Assembly: GCF_033547095.1 (NCBI RefSeq)
Contig: NZ_CP137852.1
Span: forward strand, 1,977,501 to 2,041,500
DNA: 64,000 nt
Direction: 5' to 3'
Source: Sediminicoccus rosea
Lineage (GTDB): Bacteria > Pseudomonadota > Alphaproteobacteria > Acetobacterales > Acetobacteraceae
Below, piece after piece: positions 36,113 to 44,861 of the stretch. The notes below the pieces were generated by a model. It searched no databases and was not told the DNA's origin. It saw only the letters and a program-made list of their open reading frames with translations. The stretch's first letter is position 1. The number at the start of each line of letters is the position of its first letter. The translations under genes and the position numbers were made by a program.

Positions 36113-36901
36113 TCAGTCGGCGTAGCCCGGGTCGGTGCGGTCGAGCACGCGCTTCAGCGCGGCGAAATGATAGTCGGAGCCGCTCATCCTGTGGGTCGGA
36201 TCCTGCCAGCTGGCCTGGACCTTCATCTTCTCCAGCACCTCGGGCCGCACGAAGCGGCGCCGCGCATGGGTCCACATGGAGAAGAGCTGCGTGCGCGCCG
36301 CGCGCTCCAGGAAATAGAGCCGGTGATAGGCCTGCGCCACCGATTTGCCGGTGACGACGACGCCGTGGTTGGCGAGCATCAGGATGGGCTTGCCCTGCAT
36401 CAGCGCGGCCATGCGCTCGCCCTCCTCATGTTCGAGGGCGAAGCCGTTGTAGTCGTAGTCGTAGGCGATGCGGTCGTGGAATTGCAGCGCGTTCTGTCCG
36501 GTCATTTCCAGCGTCATGTCCTCGAGCTGGGAGAGGGCGGTGATGTAGGGCATGTGCGTGTGCAGCACGCATTCGGCGCCGGTGATGGCGTGGATCGGCG
36601 CATGGATGCAGATGGCGGTGCGGTCGGCCGGGCCCGTGCCGTCCAGGATGGTGCCGTCGAAGGCGACCTCGATGAGGTTGCTCGCCGTCACCTCGGACCA
36701 GTGGAGGCCGAAGGCGTTGAGGTAGAAGCGGCCGGGGCGGCCGGGCACCAGCAGTGTGAAGTGGTTGTCGATCGCCTCGTGATAGTCATGCATCACGGCC
36801 AGGCGATGCGCGGCGGCCATGTCGATGCGGGCCTGGCGGCGCTGCTCGGCCAGGATCTGCTCGGCGAGCATGGGGGCGGCGGGGTCCTGTGTGGTGGACA
36901 T
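36113..36901 (-). CDS. Class II aldolase/adducin family protein
   Basis: 262 residues. Metal-binding His residues are in VLHTHMPYITAL and MLANHGVVVTGKSV, and the N-terminal HDYHEAIDNHFTLLVPGRPG is typical of this subgroup. True aldolases of the family cleave phosphorylated sugars; many members of this subgroup are uncharacterised. CAGGAG lies 8 nt before the start at 36901. A separate small secreted-protein gene lies just upstream on the same strand. Confidence 0.88.
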   Translation of the reverse strand: MSTTQDPAAPMLAEQILAEQRRQARIDMAAAHRLAVMHDYHEAIDNHFTLLVPGRPGRFYLNAFGLHWSEVTASNLIEVAFDGTILDGTGPADRTAICIHAPIHAITGAECVLHTHMPYITALSQLEDMTLEMTGQNALQFHDRIAYDYDYNGFALEHEEGERMAALMQGKPILMLANHGVVVTGKSVAQAYHRLYFLERAARTQLFSMWTHARRRFVRPEVLEKMKVQASWQDPTHRMSGSDYHFAALKRVLDRTDPGYAD

Positions 36902-36959
36902 GGGCGCTACTCCTGCGGGGATGCGGCCATCTTCCATGCGCGGGCGCCCCGCGCAAGCG

Positions 36960-37160
36960 TCACTCGCCGCGGGTGGGGGCGATCTGCGCCACGCGCGCAT
37001 CGGCCGGGAGCGCGGGGCGCAGGCCGTTGCCCATGCCGCTGGCGAGCTGCACCGCGCTGGTCACCACCACGCTGGCCTGGGGGGCGGGAATGCGGGCGGC
37101 GGCCTCGGCCTGGGCGGTCAGGGCGATGAGGGCGGCGGCGGCGATCAGGAAGTGGCGCAT
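36960..37160 (-). CDS. Small secreted protein (66 aa)
   Basis: MRHFLIAAAALIALTAQAEA is a good signal peptide, leaving a mature peptide of about 46 residues (ARIPAPQASVVVTSAVQLAS then GMGNGLRPALPADARV) without Cys. CGGAGA lies 8 nt before the ATG. G/C-rich third positions and a proper SD favour a real gene. No family recognised. It diverges from bdhA across a 171-bp region that contains five YGTCGC repeats. Confidence 0.6.
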   Translation of the reverse strand: MRHFLIAAAALIALTAQAEAAARIPAPQASVVVTSAVQLASGMGNGLRPALPADARVAQIAPTRGE

Positions 37161-37212
37161 GGGGTGGTCTCCGAAGGGGTGAAGCTCTGTTGGGAGCAAC
37201 ATGCCGGCGCCG

Positions 37213-37266
37213 TGTCGCGGGGTGATCGTCGCGATTGTCGCATCTGTCGCGGCGCTCCTTCGTCGC
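37213..37266. promoter_or_regulatory. Five YGTCGC repeats between divergent genes
   Basis: The hexamer YGTCGC occurs at 37213, 37227, 37236, 37245 and 37261, spaced 14, 9, 9 and 16 bp, in the gap between the small secreted-protein gene and bdhA. Clustered direct repeats in a divergent promoter may be an operator, but the motif is G/C-rich and could arise by composition. Confidence 0.3.
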
Positions 37267-37331
37267 GCGGTTGAGACTTCCGGACCTTTGCGGTATTGCG
37301 GTGCACAAAGAACAAGGTTGAGGCTCATCGC

Positions 37332-38126
37332 ATGGAACGCATCCTGGAGGGGCAGTCCGCCCTGATCACCGGCTCGACGAGCGGCATCGGCCTCGGCATC
37401 GCCCGGCTCTACGCCGAAGCGGGGGCGAAGGTGATGCTGAACGGCTTCGGCAAGCCCGAGGACATCGCCGCCGCCCGCGCCGAGATCGGGCGCCTCATGG
37501 GCGTGGCGGAGGCCCCCTACAGCGCCGCCGACATGTCCAAGCCCGCCGAGGTGCGCGGCATGGTGGCCGCCGCCGAGGCCGCGTTCGGCAAGCTCGACAT
37601 CCTGGTGAACAATGCGGGCATCCAGTTCGTCTCGCCCGTGCAGGATTTTCCGGCCGAGAAGTGGGATGCGATCATCGCCATCAACATGAGCAGCAATTTC
37701 CACGCGATCGCGGCCGCGCTGCCGGGGATGCTGGCGCGGAACTACGGCCGCATCATCAACGTGGCCAGCGCGCATGGCCTGGTGGCAAGCCCCTACAAGA
37801 CCGCCTATGTCGCCGCCAAGCATGGCGTGGTGGGGCTGACCAAGTCCGTCGCGCTCGAGATCGCGCAGGCCGATGTGACCTGCAACGCGATCTGCCCGGG
37901 CTTCGTCCGCACGCCGCTGGCCGAAGCGCAGGTGCCCCCGCTCGCCGCCAAGTTCGGCGTGAGCGAGGAGGTGGCGCTGAAGGATCACCTGCTGGCCAAG
38001 CAGCCCTCCAAGCGCTGGATCGAGGTGGATGAGGTGGCGCGCATGGCGCTCTGGCTCGTCGGCCCCGGCTCGGGCGGGGTGAACGGTTCGGCCCTGTCCA
38101 TCGACGGCGGCTGGCTCGCGGCCTGA
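37332..38126 (+). CDS. bdhA: 3-hydroxybutyrate dehydrogenase
   Basis: 264 residues of the SDR family, oxidising D-3-hydroxybutyrate to acetoacetate with NAD. Motifs: ALITGSTSGIGLGIARL, LVNNAGIQFVSPVQDFP and the catalytic Ser of NVASAHGL with YVAAK (TAYVAAKHGVVGLTK). The C-terminal VNGSALSIDGGW is typical of BdhA. Start 37332 gives the family N-terminus (MERILEGQSALITG). Its stop overlaps the patatin ATG (TGATG), a frequent pairing in polyhydroxybutyrate-using Proteobacteria. Confidence 0.92.
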   Translation: MERILEGQSALITGSTSGIGLGIARLYAEAGAKVMLNGFGKPEDIAAARAEIGRLMGVAEAPYSAADMSKPAEVRGMVAAAEAAFGKLDILVNNAGIQFVSPVQDFPAEKWDAIIAINMSSNFHAIAAALPGMLARNYGRIINVASAHGLVASPYKTAYVAAKHGVVGLTKSVALEIAQADVTCNAICPGFVRTPLAEAQVPPLAAKFGVSEEVALKDHLLAKQPSKRWIEVDEVARMALWLVGPGSGGVNGSALSIDGGWLAA

Positions 38127-39202
38127 TGGACAGCGCGCCCCCCGCCGCCACCCAGCCCGTCGCGGCTCCGGCCATCGCGCAGAAGACCTCGCGCCGCATC
38201 AACCTCGCGCTGCAGGGCGGCGGCACGCATGGCGCCTTCACCTGGGGCGCCCTGGAGCGGCTGCTGGAGGAGGAGCGCATCGAGTTCGACGGCCTCTCCG
38301 GCACCTCGGCCGGCGCGATCAACGGCGCGGTGCTGGCGCTCGGCCTGCTGGAAGGCGGGCGGCAGGGGGCGAAGGATGCGCTGAACCGCTTCTGGCGCGC
38401 GCTGGGCGCGAAATTCGCCGTCTCGCCGCTCAAGGCGACGCCGATCGAGAAGGCGCTCTGGGGCTGGGACCTGCAATACAGCCTGGCCTGGAACGCCTTC
38501 GACACCATGACGCGCGTCATGTCGCCCTACCAGCTGAACCCCTTCCCGATGGAGTTCAACCCGCTGCGCAAGGCGCTGGACCAGAGCCTGGACCTCGCCC
38601 GCCTGCGCGCCGACAAGAACGCGATCCGGCTGTTCATCTCGGCCACCAATGTCCGCACGGGCAAGCCCAAGGTCTTCACGCGCAGCGAGATCACGGTGGA
38701 TGCGCTGCTCGCCTCCGCCTGCCTGCCCAATGTGTTCAAGGCGGTGGAGATCGATGGCGAGGCCTATTGGGATGGCGGTTACCTCGGCAATCCGGCGCTC
38801 TGGCCGCTCTATCACGAGCGCATGGCGGCCGACATCGTTCTGGTGCAGCTGAACCCGCTGCTGCGCCCCGAATTGCCGACCACGACCAGCGACATCATGA
38901 ACCGGCTGAACGAGATCAGCTTCAACGCCTCGCTGATGAGCGAGATGCGCGCCATCGACTTCGTTCAGCGCATGCTGGAGGCGGGGCGGCTGGAGCAGCC
39001 GCGCTACCGCCGCATCTTCCTCCATTCCATCGAGGACGAGCCGCGCATGCGCGCCTTCAAGCTCAGCACCAAGTTCAACGGCGACTGGGACTTCCTGCAG
39101 ACGCTGCGCGACTATGGCTGGGAGGCGGCGGACCTCTTCATCCGCGAGAACCTGGACAAGGTGGGGCGCGAGAGCACGCTGGACATCCAGCGCTATCTCT
39201 GA
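38126..39202 (+). CDS. Patatin-like phospholipase family protein
   Basis: 358 residues. The oxyanion loop is LALQGGGTHGAFTWG (residues 28-41), the nucleophile elbow GTSAG has Ser61, and the second catalytic Asp is in YWDGGYLGNP. No signal peptide. It hydrolyses acyl esters; next to bdhA, a role in polyhydroxybutyrate or granule-lipid turnover is often proposed and is inferred here. One-base overlap with bdhA indicates coupling. Confidence 0.9.
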   Translation: MDSAPPAATQPVAAPAIAQKTSRRINLALQGGGTHGAFTWGALERLLEEERIEFDGLSGTSAGAINGAVLALGLLEGGRQGAKDALNRFWRALGAKFAVSPLKATPIEKALWGWDLQYSLAWNAFDTMTRVMSPYQLNPFPMEFNPLRKALDQSLDLARLRADKNAIRLFISATNVRTGKPKVFTRSEITVDALLASACLPNVFKAVEIDGEAYWDGGYLGNPALWPLYHERMAADIVLVQLNPLLRPELPTTTSDIMNRLNEISFNASLMSEMRAIDFVQRMLEAGRLEQPRYRRIFLHSIEDEPRMRAFKLSTKFNGDWDFLQTLRDYGWEAADLFIRENLDKVGRESTLDIQRYL

Positions 39203-39267
39203 GAAGGCGGGCCTGCGGGCAGGCACGGAGACCGCAGATCCGACCTGCCCCGGAGACCCGCAAGCGC

Positions 39268-39900
39268 ATGTTGAACAAGCTCCTCGGGATCGTCTCCGGA
39301 CGCACCGACCTGACGCTCCAGGGGCGTTTCGCGCGTTTCTACCGCACCAACTACTGGCTTGATCCGGAATCCCGCTCCGGCCCGGGTTCCCGCCGTGATT
39401 CCGGCTCGGTCGCGGCGGCCATCGAGGCCCTGGGGATGGCCGTCCACGACCATGGCGTGCGCCGCATCGCGGACATTCCCTGCGGCGACTTCAACTGGAT
39501 GCCCCTGTTTCTCGAGGCCTGGCCTGAGGTGCAATACCAGGGCTTCGACATCGTGGCCGAGATGATCGCCGACAACCGCAGGCGCCATCCCGGCCTCCAG
39601 TTCGAACGGCTGGACATCACGCGCGAGGTGCCGCCCAGCGTGGACCTGATCCTCTGCAAGGATCTGCTGAACCATCTCTGCTTCGCAGATGTGCGGGCCG
39701 CGCTGGAGAACATGCGCCGCTCCGGCTCGCGCCTGCTGCTCGCCTCCAACAATTTCGGGCGTGACAATGTGGAACTGCCCCGGCTCGGGCGGCGCGGGTC
39801 CCGGCACCTCGACATCACACGCCCTCCCTTCGGGCTGCCCCCGCCCATCTGGCGGACGCATTACCTGGGGCTGTGGCGCCTCGCGGATGTCCCGGCCTGA
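39268..39900 (+). CDS. Class I SAM-dependent methyltransferase-like protein
   Basis: 210 residues. SAM-binding motif I reads RIADIPCGDFNWMPLF, and motif IV lies in VDLILCKDLLNHL. The TNYWLDPESRSGPGS start and the last part (RPPFGLPPPIWRTHYLGLW) fit small sugar- or lipid-type methyltransferases. The substrate cannot be told. It starts 65 bp after the patatin gene with a GGAGA site about 10 nt upstream. Confidence 0.75.
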   Translation: MLNKLLGIVSGRTDLTLQGRFARFYRTNYWLDPESRSGPGSRRDSGSVAAAIEALGMAVHDHGVRRIADIPCGDFNWMPLFLEAWPEVQYQGFDIVAEMIADNRRRHPGLQFERLDITREVPPSVDLILCKDLLNHLCFADVRAALENMRRSGSRLLLASNNFGRDNVELPRLGRRGSRHLDITRPPFGLPPPIWRTHYLGLWRLADVPA

Positions 39901-39912
39901 GGGCCGGCGCGG

Positions 39913-40296
39913 TCACCCGGGCCGCGTGTCCAGCAGCCGGGCGGGGCGGCCGCGCCGCAGCCAGACCACCGCGGCCTGGCGATGACGGCGGGCGAGGCGG
40001 GCCAGTACGCGCTTCGGCAGGGCAACCAGCAGCATCGCCTCGTGCCAGGCGCCGAGCGCGCCCTCGCCCTCTTCGCGGCCTGCGCCGCGCAGGTCGCGCC
40101 GCAGCCGCGCCTGGGCGGCCGCGTTCCAGGCGGGCGGCATCCGGCGGCTCATCGGGTTCCAGGCGGTGATGAAGCCGGCCTCGCGCGCGCCGTGCCGCGC
40201 CATCCAGCGATCCGCCGTCGCGCTGCGGCGGCCCACGCGCACCACCACCTCACCCGCGCGATACTGCGTGCGCCGATAGGCCTCGGCCCGCGTCAC
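39913..40296 (-). CDS. DUF3293 domain protein
   Basis: 127 residues. The segment FITAWNPMSR near residue 43 and the C-terminal alpha/beta part match DUF3293, a small family of unknown function. The start is a GTG in a GTGA overlap with the stop of the rRNA methyltransferase gene upstream, so the two are probably translationally coupled. Confidence 0.75.
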   Translation of the reverse strand: MTRAEAYRRTQYRAGEVVVRVGRRSATADRWMARHGAREAGFITAWNPMSRRMPPAWNAAAQARLRRDLRGAGREEGEGALGAWHEAMLLVALPKRVLARLARRHRQAAVVWLRRGRPARLLDTRPG

Positions 40297-41471
40297 GCCA
40301 GTTGCAGGAGCTGCCCCTTGAGGTAGGCGCTCTCGGGCAGCATGGGGTGAACCGGGTGGTCGGGCCCTGCGCCGGTGCTGGCGAGCAGCCGCGCCTCGCG
40401 CCGCGCGCGCCAGACGCCTTCGGCCACGGCGGCGGCGAATTCCGGCGGCGCCGCATGGTGCGAGCAGGAGGCGATGAACAGGAAGCCGCCCGGATTCACC
40501 AGCTGCGCGCAGATCCGCGCGAGGCGCTGATAGGCCCGCAATGCGGCGGGGATGTCCTTGCGGGTCTTCGCGAAGGCCGGCGGGTCGGCCACCACCACGT
40601 CGAAGCGCTCGCCGGCGCCGATCATGCGCTCCAGCGTTTCCAGCGCCTCGCCGCGCCGGGCGGTGACGCGGTCGGCCAGGCCATTCGCGGCAGCGGAAGC
40701 CAAGGCGAGGTCGAGTGCCGGCTGCGAGCGGTCGAGCAGCGTGACCTGGCGCGCGCCTTCCTTGGCCGCCATCAGGCCGAAGCCGCCGGTGTGGCAGAAG
40801 GCGTCGAGCATCGTGGCGCCCTTGGCCAGGGCGGCGACGCGCGCGCGGTTCTCGCGCTGGTCGAAGAACCAGCCGGTCTTCTGGCCGGAGAGCAGGTCCA
40901 CCGCGAAGGCGAGGCCGCCTTCCTCGACGCGGGCCTGGGCCTCGCTGCCGTGCAGCAGCCTGGTCTCCAGCGGCAGGCCCTCGAGGCCGCGCACCGCGCT
41001 GTCATTGCGGGCGAGGATGCTGCGCGGGTTCAGCAATTCGCGCAGCGCTTCCACGATCAGCGGCGTCGCCGCCTCCATGCCGGCGGTGTTCGCCTGGAGT
41101 GCGATCACATCGTCGAAGCGATCAACGATCAGGCCCGGCAGGCCATCCGCCTCGGCATGGACCAGCCGCGCGTGGCGGGCGAGGCCCAGGCGCTCGCGCA
41201 GCGCCAGCGCGCGGGCGATGCGGGCGGTGAACCAGGCGGCGTCGGGGGCGGCCTGGGCCTGCCGGTCCAGGATGCGCGCCGCGATCAGGCTGTGCGGGTT
41301 GAAGTGCCAGATGCCGTGCTTCACACCGTCATCGCCCTCGAGCCGCACGGGGCTGCCGGGCGGCAGGGCGCGGGCCGCCGCATCCATCACGATCTCGTTG
41401 GAAAAGGCCCAGGGATGGCCGGATTTCACGCGGCGGTCGCGGCCGGGCTGCAGGCGAAGAAGCGGGGTCAT
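40293..41471 (-). CDS. rlmI: RlmI-like 23S rRNA cytosine-C5 methyltransferase
   Basis: 392 residues. N-terminal PUA-type RNA-binding part (GHPWAFSNEIVM, ARILDRQ), EEGLAFAVDLL-like strand with LSGQKTGWFFDQRENR, then the SAM fold with DAFCHTGGFGLMAAK, VVADPPAFAKTRKD and IASCSHHAA. This architecture is that of RlmI/RlmK, which methylate a 23S rRNA cytosine. The symbol is by family resemblance. Its ATG overlaps the stop of a DMT exporter gene. Confidence 0.82.
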   Translation of the reverse strand: MTPLLRLQPGRDRRVKSGHPWAFSNEIVMDAAARALPPGSPVRLEGDDGVKHGIWHFNPHSLIAARILDRQAQAAPDAAWFTARIARALALRERLGLARHARLVHAEADGLPGLIVDRFDDVIALQANTAGMEAATPLIVEALRELLNPRSILARNDSAVRGLEGLPLETRLLHGSEAQARVEEGGLAFAVDLLSGQKTGWFFDQRENRARVAALAKGATMLDAFCHTGGFGLMAAKEGARQVTLLDRSQPALDLALASAAANGLADRVTARRGEALETLERMIGAGERFDVVVADPPAFAKTRKDIPAALRAYQRLARICAQLVNPGGFLFIASCSHHAAPPEFAAAVAEGVWRARREARLLASTGAGPDHPVHPMLPESAYLKGQLLQLA

Positions 41472-42352
41472 GCCGGCTTATCGCGCACTCCCACCGCCAG
41501 CGCCACCGCGCCCACCGTGCCCGAAAGCGCCAGCGCCTCGCGCCAGCCGAGCGGCTCACCCAGGATCAGGCCCGCGCCGAGCACGCTCAGCACGGGCGCC
41601 AGCAGCGTGCCGATGGCGGCCGTGGAGGCGGGCAGGCGGGCGAGCGCGCCGAACCAGGTGAGGTAGGACATGCCCATGGAGAAGATCATGAACCAGCCGA
41701 ACCAGAACCAGACGGGGCCGGAGACGAGGCCGGGCTGGAAGGTCTCCAGCAGCGGCGCCAGGATCGCCATGGGCAGGCAGCCGATCGCCATCTGCCAGGC
41801 GAGCGCCGTGATCGGGTGCAGCACCAGCGGCCGCCGCTTGGAGAGGACCGCACCCAGCGCGAAGAGCAGCGCGGAGGCGAGGATGAAGAGCAGGCCCGGC
41901 AGCTTGGCGAGCCCGAGTTCCACGCCGCGCCCGGCGAAGAGGATCAGGATGCTGCCGAAGCCCAGCACCAGCCCCGCGATGCGGCGCGGCCCCGGCTTCT
42001 CGCCGAGGATGGGCCATGCGAAGAGCGCCGCCCAGACCGGCATGGTGTAGGCGAGGATCGCGGCTTCCGATGCCGTCAGCCAGCGCAGCGCCAGCGTGCC
42101 GAAGGCCATCCAGGCGGTGATGTTGAGCAGCGCGAAGAGAATGAGGCGCGGCCGCTGCTCGCGCGGGACATGCAGCCGCACGCCGAAGGCGAGGGCGCCC
42201 GCCGCCAACGCCACGGCGAGCGTCGCCGTGCCGATGGCGCGCATGGTGAGCGGCGGCAATTCCGTGAGCAGGAATTTCATGAGCGGCCAGGTGGCGCCCC
42301 AGTTCACCGCGGTGAGCATCAGCAGCACCAGGCCCACCTGCCGCTGGTTCAT
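41468..42352 (-). CDS. EamA/DMT family transporter (copy A)
   Basis: 294 residues, ten hydrophobic helices in two EamA halves: NWGATWPLMKFLLTELPPLT first, LTWFGALARLPASTAAIGTL in the second. Closely similar to the adjacent copy at 42349 (shared ALAFGVRL, AYTMPVWAALFAWPILGE, ILFAGRGVELGLAKLPG), so a tandem duplication. Start overlaps the upstream copy's stop (ATGA). Probable export of small metabolites; substrate unknown. Confidence 0.86.
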   Translation of the reverse strand: MNQRQVGLVLLMLTAVNWGATWPLMKFLLTELPPLTMRAIGTATLAVALAAGALAFGVRLHVPREQRPRLILFALLNITAWMAFGTLALRWLTASEAAILAYTMPVWAALFAWPILGEKPGPRRIAGLVLGFGSILILFAGRGVELGLAKLPGLLFILASALLFALGAVLSKRRPLVLHPITALAWQMAIGCLPMAILAPLLETFQPGLVSGPVWFWFGWFMIFSMGMSYLTWFGALARLPASTAAIGTLLAPVLSVLGAGLILGEPLGWREALALSGTVGAVALAVGVRDKPA

Positions 42353-43224
42353 GCGCGCCGCCGTGTGGCGAGCAGCACGCCCGCGAGGGTGAAGCCCAGC
42401 GCCGACCATTCGCGAAGCCCCAGCGGCTCATCCAGCAGCAGGCCTGTCGCCAGCACGGCCACGATGGGCACCAGCAGCGTGCCGATGGTGGCCGTCGAGG
42501 CCGGCAGCCGCGCCAGCGCGCCGAACCAGGCGAGATAGGCGATACCGAGCGCCACCACCGCCATCCAGCCCATCAGGAACCAGCCGAGCGGCGAGAGCTC
42601 ACCGAGGCGCACCGTTTCCAGGAAGGGCGAGAGCAGGAAGAGCGGCAGGCAGCCGAGGCCGACCTGCCAGACCATGGCGGCCACCGGATGCATGGGCAGC
42701 GGGTAGCGCTTGGCCAGCACGGCGCCGAGCGCGAAGAACATGGCCGAGCCCAGCAGGAGCAGCATCCCCGGCAGCTTGGCGAGCCCCACATCCAGCCCGC
42801 GCCCAGCGAAGAGGATGACCACCCCGCCGATGCCCAGGGCGAGTGCCAGCAGCTTGGTCAGGCTTGGCCGTTCGCCCAGGATGGGCCAGGCCAGGAGGGC
42901 GGCCCAGACCGGCATGGTGTAGGCCAGCGTCGCCGCTTCCGCTGCGCTCAGCCAGAGCAGGCCGACCGTCGCGAGGCCCATCCAGGCCGTGACATTCAAC
43001 GCCGAGAAGAGCGCGAGCCGCCCCCAGAGCGCGCGCGGCACGGAAAGCCGCACGCCGAAGGCCAGCGCGCCCAGGCCGAAGACGAAGGAGGAGGCGAGCC
43101 CGGCATAGGAACGCGCGGCGAGCGGCGGCATCTCGCGCAGCAGCAATTGCAGGGCGGGCCAGTTGGAGCCCCAGCCCAGGCCGGTCAGCAGAAGCAGCAA
43201 CAGGCCGGTGGTTCTTGGGCTCAC
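42349..43224 (-). CDS. EamA/DMT family transporter (copy B)
   Basis: 291 residues, GTG start. Same two-times-five-helix layout as the downstream copy, with GWGSNWPALQLLLREMPPLA and LAWFGALARLPASTATIGTL. The two have diverged in the loops while conserving the helix cores, which suggests different substrates. It starts 10 bp past the gluQ stop and forms a run gluQ-DMT-DMT-rlmI-DUF3293. Confidence 0.86.
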   Translation of the reverse strand: MSPRTTGLLLLLLTGLGWGSNWPALQLLLREMPPLAARSYAGLASSFVFGLGALAFGVRLSVPRALWGRLALFSALNVTAWMGLATVGLLWLSAAEAATLAYTMPVWAALLAWPILGERPSLTKLLALALGIGGVVILFAGRGLDVGLAKLPGMLLLLGSAMFFALGAVLAKRYPLPMHPVAAMVWQVGLGCLPLFLLSPFLETVRLGELSPLGWFLMGWMAVVALGIAYLAWFGALARLPASTATIGTLLVPIVAVLATGLLLDEPLGLREWSALGFTLAGVLLATRRRA

Positions 43225-43234
43225 ACAAGTGAGC

Positions 43235-44101
43235 TTAGGGGAAACCCGCGGCGGCGCGCACCTCCGCCGGGCTCATGCCACTTGCGCGCATGGCGCGCAG
43301 CGTGGGCGCCTGGTCCCGCTTGGCCAGGCGCTTTCCCTCGGCGTCCCGGATCAGGCCGTGATGGGCGTAGAGCGGCGCGGGCCAGCCCATCAGCGCCTGG
43401 AGCAGGCGGTGGATGTCAGTCGCTTCCAGCAGGTCCTCGCCGCGCGTCACCAGCGTGACGCCCTGCTCGGCGTCATCCTGGGTGACGCAGAGGTGGTAGG
43501 AGGCGGGGATGTCCTTGCGCGCCAGCACCACATCGCCCTGCGTCTCGGGCGTGCAGCGGCGCGGGCCGTGGATCAGGTCGGTGAAGGTCAGCGGCCCGGT
43601 CTCCGCCAGCGCGCGGGTGACGTCGAGGCGCAGCGCATAGGGGCGGCCGGCGGCGATGCGCGCCTCTGCCTCGGCGCGCGGCAGGTTGCGGCAGGTGCCG
43701 GGATAGATCGCCGAGGATCCGCCCATGGGGCCATGCGCGGCGCCGATGGCGGCGGCGATGTCGCCCCGCGTGCAGAAGCAGGGGTAGAGCAGGCCGCGCG
43801 CCCGCAGCGAATCCAGGCTCGCGCCATAGCCCGCCATGCGGGCGGATTGCACCCGCACCGGCTCCTCCCAGGCGAGGCCGAGCCAGGCCAGATCCTCCAG
43901 GATCGCGGCGGTGAATTCCGGCCGGCAGCGCGTGGCGTCGATGTCCTCGATGCGCAGCAGGAAGCGGCCGCCGGCCTGCTCGGCCGCACGCGCCGCGAAG
44001 AGCGCCGAATGCGCGTGGCCGAGATGCAGCAGGCCGGTGGGGGAGGGCGCAAAGCGCGTGACGCAGCCGGGTGGCGGGGCGAAGGGCATGGGGGACATCA
44101 T
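43235..44101 (-). CDS. gluQ: Glutamyl-Q tRNA(Asp) synthetase
   Basis: 288 residues, the short anticodon-domain-lacking paralogue of glutamyl-tRNA synthetase. It glutamylates queuosine 34 of tRNA(Asp). The ATP motif is RFAPSPTGLLHLGHAHSAL, Zn-binding cysteines lie in YPCFCTRGD and YPGTCR, and the KMSKS-like loop is GKRLAKRDQA. Three close ATGs (44101, 44098, 44089) are possible starts; none has a strong SD. Full length for the family. Confidence 0.92.
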   Translation of the reverse strand: MMSPMPFAPPPGCVTRFAPSPTGLLHLGHAHSALFAARAAEQAGGRFLLRIEDIDATRCRPEFTAAILEDLAWLGLAWEEPVRVQSARMAGYGASLDSLRARGLLYPCFCTRGDIAAAIGAAHGPMGGSSAIYPGTCRNLPRAEAEARIAAGRPYALRLDVTRALAETGPLTFTDLIHGPRRCTPETQGDVVLARKDIPASYHLCVTQDDAEQGVTLVTRGEDLLEATDIHRLLQALMGWPAPLYAHHGLIRDAEGKRLAKRDQAPTLRAMRASGMSPAEVRAAAGFP

Positions 44102-44256
44102 GTGACGGGGGGATGAAAGCCGTTAATCCCGTCTTGCGGCAATGCAGCAGGGGTGCCATGCATTCACCCGAGTTGTTGGCGGCGCACCGAATCCGGGAGC
44201 CTGGCCGCACCCGGACCGGTCGCTCTCCGCCAGCATGGCAGTGAGAGGAGCCTGGT

Positions 44257-44844
44257 TTGCCCGACGGCGGTCTCATCCCTCAGATCAACGGCCCCGGCGG
44301 CTTTCCCGCCCTGGTGCTGAATGCGGATTTCCGACCTCTCTCCTATTTCCCGCTCTCGGTCTGGTCCTGGCAGGATGCGGTGAAGGCGGTGGTGCTGGAC
44401 CGCGTCTCGGTGCTCAGCGAGTACGAGACGGAGGTGCACTCGCCCTCCTTCGCGCTGCGCCTGCCCTCGGTCATCGCGTTGCGCGAATACATTCCGGCGG
44501 CACGGCGCCCCGCGTTTACGCGGTTCAACGTCTTCCTGCGCGACCGCTTCGAATGCCAGTACTGTGGCGATGGCCTGCCCGCGCATGAGCTGACCTTCGA
44601 CCATGTGATCCCGCGCTCGCGCGGCGGGCGGACGAGCTGGGAGAATGTCGTCGCCGCCTGCGGCCCCTGCAATCTCCGCAAGGGCAGCGCGCTGCCGCGC
44701 GAATGCCACATGCTGCCCCGCCAGACGCCGCGCCAGCCGACGAGCTGGGAATTGCAGGAGAATGGGCGGAGCTTCCCGCCCAACCACCTGCATGAGAGCT
44801 GGCGCGACTACCTGTACTGGGACAGCGAGCTGGAGCAGGGCTGA
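44257..44844 (+). CDS. HNH endonuclease family protein
   Basis: 195 residues from a TTG start, supported by GAGAGGAG about 6 nt upstream; no ATG/GTG gives the same N-terminus. The HNH zinc motif is visible: CQYCG, then LTFDHVIPRSRGGRTSWENV (His and Asn) and CGPCNLRKG. The ALVLNADFRPLSYFPLS N-terminus is typical of the small stand-alone chromosomal HNH proteins of alphaproteobacteria. Nuclease activity is likely; biological target unknown. Confidence 0.88.
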   Translation: MPDGGLIPQINGPGGFPALVLNADFRPLSYFPLSVWSWQDAVKAVVLDRVSVLSEYETEVHSPSFALRLPSVIALREYIPAARRPAFTRFNVFLRDRFECQYCGDGLPAHELTFDHVIPRSRGGRTSWENVVAACGPCNLRKGSALPRECHMLPRQTPRQPTSWELQENGRSFPPNHLHESWRDYLYWDSELEQG

Positions 44845-44861
44845 CCCCTGCTCCAGACGGC

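Noticed and set aside
36960-37988. A 342-residue minus-strand gene opposite bdhA
   Set aside because: Only the last 66 residues form a plausible gene with its own SD and signal peptide; the rest is antisense of bdhA.
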